Assembly (NCBI GenBank): GCA_964392765.1
Contig: CAYMRF010000003.1
Span: 1 to 49,143, forward strand
Direction of reading: 5' to 3'
Length of the DNA: 49,143 nt
Source: BTUB01 sp964392765
GTDB lineage: Bacteria > Babelota > Babeliae > Babelales > Vermiphilaceae
Position numbers and translations under genes: made by a program. Position 1 is the first letter of the stretch. Every line of letters starts with the position of its first letter. Shown here piece after piece: positions 15,961-24,293 of this stretch. The notes beneath the pieces are model-generated. The model made no database searches and was not told the origin of the DNA. It saw only the letters and a list, made by a program, of their open reading frames with translations.

Positions 15961-17619
15961 ATGAAAAAAATATTGATAGCCTTTTTCCTCATACTAGGAA
16001 GTTTATCCTTTATAGCGCCCGCGAAGGCGGAATGCCGAAGCTGCCCGCAACCTTCATGCCAACAATCCACCTGCGATTGCCGGGCCACGAGCCAAACATT
16101 TTTCTCCATACGGCCGGTGTTCACTATTAATTCCCCGGAATACCTAGCGCATAACCGCGACTTTTATAAATCGGTATGTAATGGCTGGGCTGGCACCGTA
16201 CAACTGACTGTCTTAGGAGGCAAATCAACCAAAGGCGATGCGCTTGCTAAGTTCTTTATGCCTTTCTGCAGCAATACCATTAAAGTGAGCGAACAACAAT
16301 TACCTGAAACGCAAGTACTTGCTAACTATCTCAATATTTATACGCAAAATGGCAATTTTGAAAGTACGGTAGAATTCAAACCTATGCATAGTTATGTGGG
16401 GCTTGGCTTTAACTATCAACAACGCATCTATGAGCGTTGCGGCCATGGTCTCTGGTTTAGCATTTCAGGCCCGGTTTTGCGCGTTCATAACAGAATAGAA
16501 ATTATTGAGACGGTGCAAAATAATGGTGGGGGCGCATTAAACAGACCTGCTGTTACTCCGGTGGTTCCTTCATGCCCCGGCACCTGCCCTAATCCCTGCA
16601 ATGATACCGATTGCAGTATTGATCCTACTCAAGCATTGCAACCAGTGGCTAATGTAGTTGAAGCATTCCGCCAGCCCGGTTGGTGTTTTGGAAGAATTGA
16701 TAATGCATGCGCAAAAGATTGCAGCACCAAAACCAAATTTGGCGATCTCACCGTTCGCGTGGGATATGAAACCGTTAACCGCGATGATGTGCATTTAGAT
16801 TCTTTCATAGGATTTATTGCGCCAACCGGTAATACTCCAACCGGTGTGAATGTTTTTGAGCCGATGGTAGGCCATAATCATCACTGGGGATTTGTTTTGG
16901 GAAGCACTTTTGGATTGGAAATTTGGTGCAATGAGTGCGGGGATATGACCGTCTCGGGCGAATTCGATTTTAGCATTAGTGATTTTTTTACGCGCAAAGA
17001 GCGCCGATCATTCGATTTAAAATATAAGCCCTGGAGCCGCTATATGCAGTTTTATGTGAATCAAGCGCAAGCGCAATTGGCGGCAGATGCAGCAATCAGT
17101 GATCCTACGTTTGCACTCACGTTGCACACCCCCGGTATTGATATTCTCACGCAAGACGTAAATGTGAAACCGGGATATTACCGCATGTTTAATGCCGCAT
17201 TTATACTTGATAGTGCCTGCTATGAATTTGAAGTAGGATATAACTTCTTTGCACGCCAAGCTGAATGTTTAAAACTTGCATGCCCATTCCCAACCGGTGC
17301 TGCACTTAAAGCAATCGGTGTAGGCGCGGGAGCAACCTCACCATTCCAGATTATTAATAATGATTTTAGTGATAATTGTACCGGCACTCCCGTTGCTGAT
17401 TATACTGACAACCTCATCACGGCGGCAGATATTGATCTTGATTCTGCTGCGCATCCGGCAACCCTCACGCACACGGTATATGGCTCACTAGCATTCCAAT
17501 GGGATAGCGCTTGCAATGTGCCTATGTATTTTGCTATTGGCGGATCGTATGAATTTTCACCCGATAATGTTGGTTTGAATCGTTGGATGGCATGGGGCAA
17601 ATTTGGCTTTGCATTTTAG
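15961..17619 (+). CDS. Cys-rich major outer-membrane-type protein (putative beta-barrel)
   Basis: 552 aa. Signal peptide ending APAKA, then a Cys-rich start (C25, C28, C33, C38, C40). The body alternates short beta-like strands with Gly, Asn and aromatic residues, and the last residues MAWGKFGFAF end in Phe, as outer-membrane barrels do for BamA recognition. A second Cys-rich segment (CPGTCPNPCNDTDC) lies near 205-220. Codon use is richer in GC than the neighbouring exported genes, and a strong AGGGGG ribosome site precedes the ATG, both fitting an abundant protein. A porin or MOMP-like surface protein held by disulfides is the best guess. I recognise no named family. Confidence 0.75.
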   Translation: MKKILIAFFLILGSLSFIAPAKAECRSCPQPSCQQSTCDCRATSQTFFSIRPVFTINSPEYLAHNRDFYKSVCNGWAGTVQLTVLGGKSTKGDALAKFFMPFCSNTIKVSEQQLPETQVLANYLNIYTQNGNFESTVEFKPMHSYVGLGFNYQQRIYERCGHGLWFSISGPVLRVHNRIEIIETVQNNGGGALNRPAVTPVVPSCPGTCPNPCNDTDCSIDPTQALQPVANVVEAFRQPGWCFGRIDNACAKDCSTKTKFGDLTVRVGYETVNRDDVHLDSFIGFIAPTGNTPTGVNVFEPMVGHNHHWGFVLGSTFGLEIWCNECGDMTVSGEFDFSISDFFTRKERRSFDLKYKPWSRYMQFYVNQAQAQLAADAAISDPTFALTLHTPGIDILTQDVNVKPGYYRMFNAAFILDSACYEFEVGYNFFARQAECLKLACPFPTGAALKAIGVGAGATSPFQIINNDFSDNCTGTPVADYTDNLITAADIDLDSAAHPATLTHTVYGSLAFQWDSACNVPMYFAIGGSYEFSPDNVGLNRWMAWGKFGFAF

Positions 17620-18007
17620 CCCTTTCCTCCTACGCTAAAGCTACGGCGGACAGGCGCGACGATGGATTTTTCGTTCGTCCCGATGGAGCGAAGCGAGTAG
17701 AGGGATACGAACGAAAATCAAAATAGATTGGTAGGAAAAAAATTATTTTTAGGCCGTTCCTGGTGAGAAGCCGAACAAAGCAAGGCGTCTCGAATCCATA
17801 CGGCCGTTTAAATGAAATTCACATTAATTATGGTTCGATAACCCAGCCTACGCTTATCCGGGTCTTCCGACTCGGCAAGCTGCGGCGGGCACGGCGCTTA
17901 ACTGGCTGGCGGATTTTATCCTGAGCCTGTCGAAGGACACCACGAACGGGAAATAGCAAGCGACTCGCCTTCCGTTCGTTTCGAGCGAGCGGAGCGAGTC
18001 GAGAAAT
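17620..18007. repeat. composite block of inverted-repeat elements
   Basis: About 400 bases without a gene, made of several dispersed repeats. A small hairpin has TTTTCGTTCGT (17668-17678) pairing perfectly with ACGAACGAAAA (17707-17717). An element starts GGCCGTTCCTGGTGAG at 17752, contains CGAATCCATACGGCCGTT and ATGGTTCGATA, and seems to close with CACCACGAACGGG at 17939-17950. Inside the latter lies a second unit, CAGCCTACGCTTATCCGGGT to CCTGAGCCTGTCGAAGGA. A half-element CCGTTCGTTTCGAGCG at 17972 onward ends in GAGTCGAGAAAT. The same units recur at 35.5, 37.0, 40.1 and 43.5-44.3 kb. Confidence 0.8.
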
Positions 18008-18027
18008 GTTTTAATAGGAGAAATATT

Positions 18028-18600
18028 ATGAAGATGTTATTAATCCTCACCTTAGCCTCACAATTAGCACATTCTCAACAACTCTCACCCGTACAATTGC
18101 AAAAAGTAAAAACAAATTTTGATACCGCCCTCAACGCAAAAAAATTTGATGATGCACAAACCTATTTAAAGCAAATTGAGCAAGGCGGCCGAAAAGCGTA
18201 TGCGCAAGAGCTCGCAGTAGAACTTGCAAAGGCACGGCAAAAAGACATCGAAGCAAAAGGGCTCGCTGAATTGCATAAAGCGCAAAAAGCTCATGCTCAA
18301 GAGATCATTGATCTGAGAAGACTAGAAGAGAGAAATGCAGCACAAATAGAAGAATTTGAAAGAAATCGCGATGATAAAAAAGAGCAAGCAGCGCTCAGAA
18401 GACAGTTGGACGAGTCTAAAAAAGCTGCAGAAAAACTTGCTAAAGAGCTGCAAGCGGCCAAAGCAAGTGCCTCAGCAGCGAAACCATCAGATGAAACCTA
18501 TAAAAAACTTCAAGAAGAATTACAGGAATCACTGAGAGTTATATTAAAGCAGAACAAAGATATAGAAGCTCTTCAAAAGCAAATTCCTGCAAAAAAGTAA
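18028..18600 (+). CDS. exported coiled-coil protein
   Basis: 190 aa. A short signal peptide (about 1-16, ending LAHS) is followed by an almost wholly helical protein rich in Ala, Lys, Glu and Gln. Residues 20-75 look like a small TPR-like unit (FDTALNAKKFDDAQTYLKQIE), and about 80-190 are a long charged coiled coil. No Cys, no catalytic motif. It could be an envelope scaffold or a periplasmic partner; no family assigned. AGGAG lies before the ATG, and the composite repeat block ends 20 bases upstream. It converges on the ankyrin gene, with five bases between the stops. Confidence 0.75.
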   Translation: MKMLLILTLASQLAHSQQLSPVQLQKVKTNFDTALNAKKFDDAQTYLKQIEQGGRKAYAQELAVELAKARQKDIEAKGLAELHKAQKAHAQEIIDLRRLEERNAAQIEEFERNRDDKKEQAALRRQLDESKKAAEKLAKELQAAKASASAAKPSDETYKKLQEELQESLRVILKQNKDIEALQKQIPAKK

Positions 18601-18605
18601 GTTGA

Positions 18606-19190
18606 TTACTTTCCTGAATTGTGCAGATTTTGACGCGCTCTTTGAACAAAATTGCTTAAAAAGTTTACCATCTCTTGCCTATTATTCTCACACGCAAGAG
18701 CAATCAAATCAGTGCGATTTTTTTCCCTATCAAATTGCCCATGGCATGCCCCTGCTTCAAGAAGCCTTTGTGCAATGCCAACATGCCCTTGAATCACACT
18801 TGAAAAAAGAGGCGTAGTTTGCATATAACTTCCATCAGGCAGCGTTTTAAGTACCACCACATCAACATTGATGCGCGGCTCTTTGAGAAAAAGTTCGACT
18901 ATTTTCTCGCATCCGCATCCTACCGCTACTTGCAGTAAAGGAGTAAATGGTTGGCCCATATCTTCACTCAAGCGAACAATACTGTAGCCATGATCGTGCC
19001 GATATTTATCTACCATAGCAATCACTGCAGAAAGATCATCGCGCTTGATGCTTGCAACTATTTCCGCATGCAACTTTCTATTGGGAGTTCCGGTAGGCGA
19101 TGGGCTATTAGATATTCTTTCGGGTGGCGACGTACATGAGAAACTATTACAGGCTAAAAAAATGAGCGAAAATAATAAGTTCTTATTCAT
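18606..19190 (-). CDS. exported ankyrin-repeat protein
   Basis: 194 aa from the ATG at 19190; longer in-frame starts would run through the end of secA and are rejected because this one begins a signal peptide (MNKNLLFSLIFLACNSFS, then C-T-S). The Cys near the cleavage site could make it a lipoprotein, but the lipobox is poor. A Ser/Pro-rich linker (about 20-35) precedes three or four ankyrin repeats: FTPLLQVAVGCGCEKIVELFLK, TPLFSSVIQGHVGIAQRLLEAG, DLIALACENNRQEMVNFL. It lies downstream of secA on the same strand, 37 bases away. Protein-protein binding outside the cytoplasm is inferred. Confidence 0.8.
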   Translation of the reverse strand: MNKNLLFSLIFLACNSFSCTSPPERISNSPSPTGTPNRKLHAEIVASIKRDDLSAVIAMVDKYRHDHGYSIVRLSEDMGQPFTPLLQVAVGCGCEKIVELFLKEPRINVDVVVLKTLPDGSYMQTTPLFSSVIQGHVGIAQRLLEAGACHGQFDREKNRTDLIALACENNRQEMVNFLSNFVQRARQNLHNSGK

Positions 19191-19227
19191 ATAAATACCT
19201 CTTTGCCAAAACAAGGAGCTTAAGAAA

Positions 19228-21780
19228 CTATTTTCCCGCGCCGTGGCACTTCTTGAATTTCTTGCCAGAACCGCACGGGCACATCTCATTACGGCCGGTA
19301 GTATTTTCAGAACGCGCCTGCTCGCGGCCAGCTGTGGATCCATCACCTTCGCCACCTTGGCCGGATAACAAGTTGATTTGATCCAATTCTCTTTCACGTT
19401 TCTTCTCAAGTTCATGCTGATCAAAGCGCTCAGTATTTAAGTGGAAGATATGCTGCACGGTTGCGCGCTGAATATCTTGCATCACTTCTTGGAACATCGC
19501 AAATGCTTCACGCTTATATTCAATAAGTGGATTTTTTTGGCTATATGAACGCAAGCTGATACCTTCTTTGAGGTGGTCTAAATTGAGCATGTGCTGCTTC
19601 CACGCCTGATCAATAGTTTCTAGCATGAGCCATTTTTCTGCATTATGAATCATTTCTGGATTTTGACGTGAACGATGCTGCTCGTAACGATTTAAAATCA
19701 GTTTAGCTAAATCAGTTTCAAATTCATCGCGATTAGTAAGGCTTAAAGGTTCAGTTTTGATATCAAATGGTTTTTGGCCCGTGAGCATTGCCAGTTCAAG
19801 CACAATTGCTTGCGCTTGCTCAGCATTAATTGAGCGATTAGGGCAATGGCGCGCCACCACATCTTCAACCGTTTTTAATACCATATCGCGCACGAGCTCA
19901 AAGATTTGCTCACTGCTTTCAAGCACATCACGGCGGATGCGATAAACTACGATTCGCTGCTGATTTAATACATCATCATATTCAAGCAAATGTTTACGCA
20001 CATCAAAATTTTGCTTTTCAACGCGCTCTTGCACACGTTCAATAGTTTTTGAAATGAATGAAGATTCAATAATCTCATCTTCTTTCATCCCAAAACGTTC
20101 CATATTCTTTTTAAGATTTTCCCCCGCATAAATACGGATCAATTCATCTTCTAATGAGATATAGAAGCGCGATTCTCCTGGATCGCCTTGACGACCTGAA
20201 CGTCCGCGCAACTGGTTATCAATACGGCGACTTTCATGGCGTTCGGTTCCTAAAATATATAATCCACCTGCTTTCACTGATTCAGGCGCTAATTTAATAT
20301 CGGTACCACGGCCTGCCATATTAGTTGCAATGGTAACTTTACCCGGTTGGCCCGCATGTTCCACAATCTCCGCTTCGCGCTGGTGATTTTTTGCGTTAAG
20401 AACATCATGCGGAATACCATTCGCAGTTAAAATATCACTAATAAGCTCTGAGGTCTCAATCGCAATAGTACCAATAAGTACCGGTTGGCCTTTTTTATGG
20501 CGCTCTTTTACATCGGCAACAATTGCTCGATATTTTGCCGTTTTAGTGAGGAAAATAAGATCTTGCTTATCATCACGAATCATCTTCTTATTGGTGGGAA
20601 TAGAAACCACATCAAGATGATAGGTGCGGTAAAACTCTTCTGCTTCTGTTGCGGCAGTACCGGTCATACCAGAAAGTTTTTTATATAATCTAAAGAAATT
20701 TTGGAGCGTGATGGCCGCAAGGGTTTGCGTCTCTTTCTCAATATCAACTGCTTCTTTTGCTTCTAATGCTTGGTGCAATCCGTCACTATAACGACGACCC
20801 GGCAAAATACGGCCGGTGAATTCATCAACAATAAGTACTTCCCCATCGCGAACCACATAATCAACATCACGCTTGAATAATGCATGAGCGCGCAATGCTT
20901 GATTCATATGATGGAGCAAGTTTAAGCTTTCAACTGCATAAAGATTTGGAATAGAAAGCGCAGCTTCAACCTTATCATTACCGCTCTCAGTTAATTGTAC
21001 TGAGCGTTGCTTTTCATCAACTTCATAATCGGTGCCTTTTTCTAAACGGCGCACTACTTTATCGGCGGTGACATACAGCTGGCTACTTTCGCCAGAAGAT
21101 CCGGAAATAATTAATGGCGTACGCGCTTCATCGATCAAGATCGAGTCTACTTCGTCCACGATCGCAAAGGAAAGCTCTCGCTGCACATAATCTTCCAAGC
21201 GAAATTTCATGTTATCGCGCAGATAATCAAAACCTAATTCATTATTGGTTGCATAAAGGACATCGCATGCGTATTGCTGCTTACGCTCATGATCATGCAT
21301 ATGATTTTGCAAGCAACCGATACTCATACCCAAGAAGTTAAAGATGGGAGTCATCCATTCAGAGTCACGGCGTGCTAAATAATCGTTAACGGTAACCAGC
21401 GTTGCGCCTTTACCTGCCAAGGCATTTAAATAAAGAGGTAAGGTTGCGGTGAGGGTTTTACCTTCCCCAGTTTTCATCTCAGCAATTTTACCCTGATGAA
21501 GAACAATTCCCCCAATCAGCTGCACATCATAATGGCGTTGGCCAATCTTTCTTTTTGATGCTTCACGAACTACCGCAAATGCTTCAGGAAGGATATCATC
21601 AAGCGTCTCCCCCTTTGCAAGCCGTTCCTTTAACGTCACGGTTTTATTAGCGAGTGATTCATCACTCAAAGCGCTAATAGCGGGCTCGAGTGCATTAATT
21701 TTATCAACGATGGGCTGAATTTTGCGCAATTGACGCGCATTATTGGTTCCCATAATCATGGCCAAAATACGTGCTATCAT
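19228..21780 (-). CDS. secA: preprotein translocase ATPase SecA
   Basis: Motor that pushes unfolded signal-peptide proteins through SecYEG. 850 aa. Walker A MKTGEGKT is at 102-109 and the DEAD-type box DEVD at 209-212, followed by DEARTPLIISG; motif VI reads QLRGRSGRQGDPGESRFYISLEDEL. The C-terminus ends with the zinc-binding SEC-C motif CPCGSGKKFKKCHG, which binds SecB or ribosomes in other bacteria. All main domains are present and in order. Given the number of exported proteins encoded around it, this is the central export motor of the window. It starts 160 bases from the divergent methyltransferase gene. Confidence 0.98.
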   Translation of the reverse strand: MIARILAMIMGTNNARQLRKIQPIVDKINALEPAISALSDESLANKTVTLKERLAKGETLDDILPEAFAVVREASKRKIGQRHYDVQLIGGIVLHQGKIAEMKTGEGKTLTATLPLYLNALAGKGATLVTVNDYLARRDSEWMTPIFNFLGMSIGCLQNHMHDHERKQQYACDVLYATNNELGFDYLRDNMKFRLEDYVQRELSFAIVDEVDSILIDEARTPLIISGSSGESSQLYVTADKVVRRLEKGTDYEVDEKQRSVQLTESGNDKVEAALSIPNLYAVESLNLLHHMNQALRAHALFKRDVDYVVRDGEVLIVDEFTGRILPGRRYSDGLHQALEAKEAVDIEKETQTLAAITLQNFFRLYKKLSGMTGTAATEAEEFYRTYHLDVVSIPTNKKMIRDDKQDLIFLTKTAKYRAIVADVKERHKKGQPVLIGTIAIETSELISDILTANGIPHDVLNAKNHQREAEIVEHAGQPGKVTIATNMAGRGTDIKLAPESVKAGGLYILGTERHESRRIDNQLRGRSGRQGDPGESRFYISLEDELIRIYAGENLKKNMERFGMKEDEIIESSFISKTIERVQERVEKQNFDVRKHLLEYDDVLNQQRIVVYRIRRDVLESSEQIFELVRDMVLKTVEDVVARHCPNRSINAEQAQAIVLELAMLTGQKPFDIKTEPLSLTNRDEFETDLAKLILNRYEQHRSRQNPEMIHNAEKWLMLETIDQAWKQHMLNLDHLKEGISLRSYSQKNPLIEYKREAFAMFQEVMQDIQRATVQHIFHLNTERFDQHELEKKRERELDQINLLSGQGGEGDGSTAGREQARSENTTGRNEMCPCGSGKKFKKCHGAGK

Positions 21781-21940
21781 CTGAAAGGTTCCTTATGCTC
21801 TGCTCATAAAATTTTCAAAACAGATTTTATCCTATCACAGAAGCGGAAAATCAACAAGAATCGTGAAATTAAAGGCTATTGCCTTTTTCAGAACACCCGA
21901 TTATAGTTGGATAATTTATTTAATTTTTTAAGGAGATTCG

Positions 21941-22831
21941 ATGAAAAATATCTTTTTAAAAGTAGCAAGCATCTCACTAATGACCACGTTTTCTCTTTCC
22001 TGCATGGAAGAACCTCAAGCAATTCCTCAATGGGATGGCAAACATTATCGGCAACATTCTGTTGCGCAATGGTGCGCTGCAATGAGACGCTTACCGCAGC
22101 TTGAGCTAACCAAATTTTCTAGAATTTTAGATATTGGTTGTGCAGCTGGCGATATCACAGCGGCAATTGCTGACAAAGCTCCTCAAGCGCAAGTGCTCGG
22201 CATTGATATATCCGCAAATATGATTGCGGCAGCAAATAATCTTATGGGACCTCGCAGCCTTTGCGAAAGGCCAAATCTGAAATTTAGAGTCCAAGATGGC
22301 CAACAACTTAATTTTAATGATGAATTTGATGGAGCAGTCTCATTTCTCACTCTTCATTGGATGGAAAATAAAGCTGCCTTTTTTCAAGGTTTATTCAAAA
22401 GCTTAAAACCGAACGGCGAATTTCTTATCACGGTAGGAACAAAAAATGCCGAGATGGAAGCCATTAAAAGGAAATTTTTCGGCGCATTATTGCAAGATCC
22501 CAAGTTGCAATTTCTCATGAAAACAACTATGGTCACTGCAAATAATGCCATGAGCAAAGAAGAATTACTCAAAATGGCCCGCGATGCTGGATTTAAAGAT
22601 GTTCAAATAGAAGAGCATATCGAGAGCCATGATTTTTCTAGCAAAGAAGAACTCAAACAATTTTTTGCCACCTTTGCTGGCGGCTATAAAGATATTGCAG
22701 CAATGCCTCAAGAAGAACGCGAAAGCTTTATCGCCAAAGCTGCTGATGAATGGCCGAAGGTAATGGAAAATGGCGCAATTCGCTATATGTGGGCAAATTT
22801 AGTGGCTAAAGGCAAAAAACCATCAAACTAA
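21941..22831 (+). CDS. exported class I SAM-dependent methyltransferase
   Basis: 296 aa. Residues 1-21 (MKNIFLKVASISLMTTFSLSC) look like a signal peptide, followed by M-E-E. The rest is a full methyltransferase: motif I ILDIGCAAGDITAAIA (62-77), the acidic Asp89 in VLGIDISANMI, motif II/III VQDGQQLNFNDEFDGAVSFLTLHWM, and LKPNGEFLITVG. The layout is like trans-aconitate or ubiquinone-type methyltransferases. Such enzymes are normally cytosolic, because SAM is in the cytosol, so the signal peptide implies either action inside a host cell or a misleading hydrophobic start. The Cys at the junction could be a lipid site. AAGGAG precedes the start. Three small exported genes follow closely. Confidence 0.85.
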   Translation: MKNIFLKVASISLMTTFSLSCMEEPQAIPQWDGKHYRQHSVAQWCAAMRRLPQLELTKFSRILDIGCAAGDITAAIADKAPQAQVLGIDISANMIAAANNLMGPRSLCERPNLKFRVQDGQQLNFNDEFDGAVSFLTLHWMENKAAFFQGLFKSLKPNGEFLITVGTKNAEMEAIKRKFFGALLQDPKLQFLMKTTMVTANNAMSKEELLKMARDAGFKDVQIEEHIESHDFSSKEELKQFFATFAGGYKDIAAMPQEERESFIAKAADEWPKVMENGAIRYMWANLVAKGKKPSN

Positions 22832-22847
22832 ATTTTTAGGAGAAAAC

Positions 22848-23258
22848 ATGAATAAGTTTTTAATTATCGCAATATCTCTTGCGACTTTTGCCAGAATTGA
22901 TTCAATGGAAAATGAACATACTGCACTGATGCAATTGCGCGAACGATGCTGCAATTTTTATTGGAGAGCCAACAGCAAACAAGTCACAAGCGAATTTGTT
23001 GAAGAGATTCAAACTGCTTCAGGCCAAGCGACTGCGCTTGCAGAAAAGTTAAAATATACCAATAAGGGAGTTCTTCTATCGCGCTGTGGTCTAATAGGAC
23101 TCGCAGATGCTCATACGCAAGCAACTGCTGCAAAAGAAGCGTTCCAAAATTGCGATCAACTTGAAGTCGATACACGCATAGCCTTTTTGCAATTTGCATT
23201 AGGGAGCACAATAGGTCTTTTAGATGCCGCAGAAGCTATTGATGCAAAAACAAAATGA
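22848..23258 (+). CDS. small exported protein, tandem family B, copy 1
   Basis: 136 aa. Signal peptide MNKFLIIAISLATFARIDS followed by M-E-N-E. Helical mature part starting LRERCCNFYWRA, with a middle QATALAEKLK and a late LQFALGSTIGLLDAAEAID. Copies 2 and 3 share the pattern LxxxCxxFY..., then a helix ending in ALAxxxx, then a C-terminal HLAQAKGxIxxARxIxG that this copy carries in divergent form. AGGAG precedes the ATG; the gene starts 17 bases after the methyltransferase. Function unknown. Confidence 0.7.
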   Translation: MNKFLIIAISLATFARIDSMENEHTALMQLRERCCNFYWRANSKQVTSEFVEEIQTASGQATALAEKLKYTNKGVLLSRCGLIGLADAHTQATAAKEAFQNCDQLEVDTRIAFLQFALGSTIGLLDAAEAIDAKTK

Positions 23259-23278
23259 GCAGCTTTTAGGAAAACTCT

Positions 23279-23716
23279 ATGACAAAGTTCTTAGTTACCG
23301 GGGGATTACTCTTTTTTACATGCTCGCATACAATGGAAAGCCCTCAAAGCCCACTTAAGCAATTAAGCACGGAATGCAAAGGGTTTTATAAAGATCTCGA
23401 GCCCGTTTCATTGCGAGAACAGAGCGATAATATTAAATCCACTTTATTTGAGCCAACACAAGCATTGGCCCAACATTATAAAGAGAGTCATCGAGCTAAT
23501 ATTGCAGCTCTTTTACACGATGCTGCGCGTCAATTAACTAAAGCGTATAGGGACGCGGGATGCGCCTTGCCTAGTGACTGGGGCGCAGCAATTACCCACA
23601 ATCCTGAAATACTTGATTTAGTTAAATATCATTTGGCTCAAGCAAAAGGGTGTATCAGTTCGGCAAGGGTTATTAGCGGAGAAAAATTACCTTATAAGGA
23701 AAATCATGACGAATAA
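23279..23716 (+). CDS. small exported protein, tandem family B, copy 2
   Basis: 145 aa. Signal peptide MTKFLVTGGLLFFTCSHT followed by M-E-S-P. Helical family member with LSTECKGFYKDL, ALAQHYKESHRANIAALLHDAARQL and the C-terminal YHLAQAKGCISSARVISGEKLP that matches copy 3 closely. It overlaps the start of copy 3 by 11 bases, so the pair is coupled. Function unknown; all-helical and probably secreted or periplasmic. Confidence 0.7.
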   Translation: MTKFLVTGGLLFFTCSHTMESPQSPLKQLSTECKGFYKDLEPVSLREQSDNIKSTLFEPTQALAQHYKESHRANIAALLHDAARQLTKAYRDAGCALPSDWGAAITHNPEILDLVKYHLAQAKGCISSARVISGEKLPYKENHDE

Positions 23717-24179
23717 GCTTCTAATCAGTGGCCTATTTTTATTCACCAGCTTAGCAGCAATGGAAGCACCACCACAACCGTTTCATGAACCCATTCACCT
23801 CAAACCTCTCAGCGTTCAATGTAAAAATTGGCATCGTTTAGCAAGAAAAAGAAATATTTCGGACCAGCTTATTGTAAATATCGATACCACCTTTAATCAA
23901 ACTATGGGATTCGCTCAAGTTTTTCAAAATAGAGGCCAGCTAAATGTCTCTGATCTTTTAAGAGACGGCGCAGCTCAATTATTAAAAGCATATTATAGAG
24001 CTAAAGCTGCCAACAAATATTCGGAATCTTATAAACCAAAAAAATTTAAGCACCATGCTGAAAAAATCAATTTCCATTTAGCACAAGCAAAAGGGCTTAT
24101 TCGTGCAGCGCGTAGAATTGATGGGCAAAAAGAGCCATTGCTAGCACTTCAGCTTATGCAACGGCCAAAAAACACCTAG
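23706..24179 (+). CDS. small exported protein, tandem family B, copy 3
   Basis: 157 aa. Signal peptide MTNKLLISGLFLFTSLAA followed by M-E-A-P-P. Family elements are LSVQCKNWHRLA, the helix QTMGFAQVFQNRGQLNVSDLLRDGAAQLL, and the C-terminal HLAQAKGLIRAARRIDGQKEP. Strongly basic C-terminal half. It starts inside the end of copy 2. A short hairpin (24185-24206) follows the stop and may end the transcript of the methyltransferase and the three family B genes. Confidence 0.7.
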   Translation: MTNKLLISGLFLFTSLAAMEAPPQPFHEPIHLKPLSVQCKNWHRLARKRNISDQLIVNIDTTFNQTMGFAQVFQNRGQLNVSDLLRDGAAQLLKAYYRAKAANKYSESYKPKKFKHHAEKINFHLAQAKGLIRAARRIDGQKEPLLALQLMQRPKNT

Positions 24180-24184
24180 ATAAA

Positions 24185-24206
24185 GGCTTTTTTCATAGCA
24201 AAAGCC
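24185..24206 (+). terminator. short hairpin after tandem family B
   Basis: GGCTTTT (24185-24191) pairs with AAAAGCC (24200-24206) around an eight-base loop, six bases after the stop of copy 3. The following bases are AT-rich but not a clean T run, so termination is uncertain. Confidence 0.35.
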
Positions 24207-24232
24207 AAATTATTGAATATTTTCAGCCGCTC

Positions 24233-24262
24233 TTGATAAAATTTCTATTAGAATAGTTATAT
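24233..24262 (+). promoter_or_regulatory. possible promoter of the first LRR gene
   Basis: TTGATA (24233-24238), an 18-base spacer and TTATAT (24257-24262) in an AT-rich stretch about 30 bases before the ATG at 24294. The match to the consensus is modest. Confidence 0.3.
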
Positions 24263-24293
24263 TAATTTAATTATTATTAATAGGTTTTTTATT

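Noticed and set aside
17620..18007. CRISPR array
   Set aside because: The repeats are inverted and of several kinds, with no regular spacing, no spacers and no cas genes.
19191..19424. N-terminal extension of the ankyrin gene into secA
   Set aside because: It is the antisense-free shadow of the secA end in another frame; the signal peptide starts at 19190.
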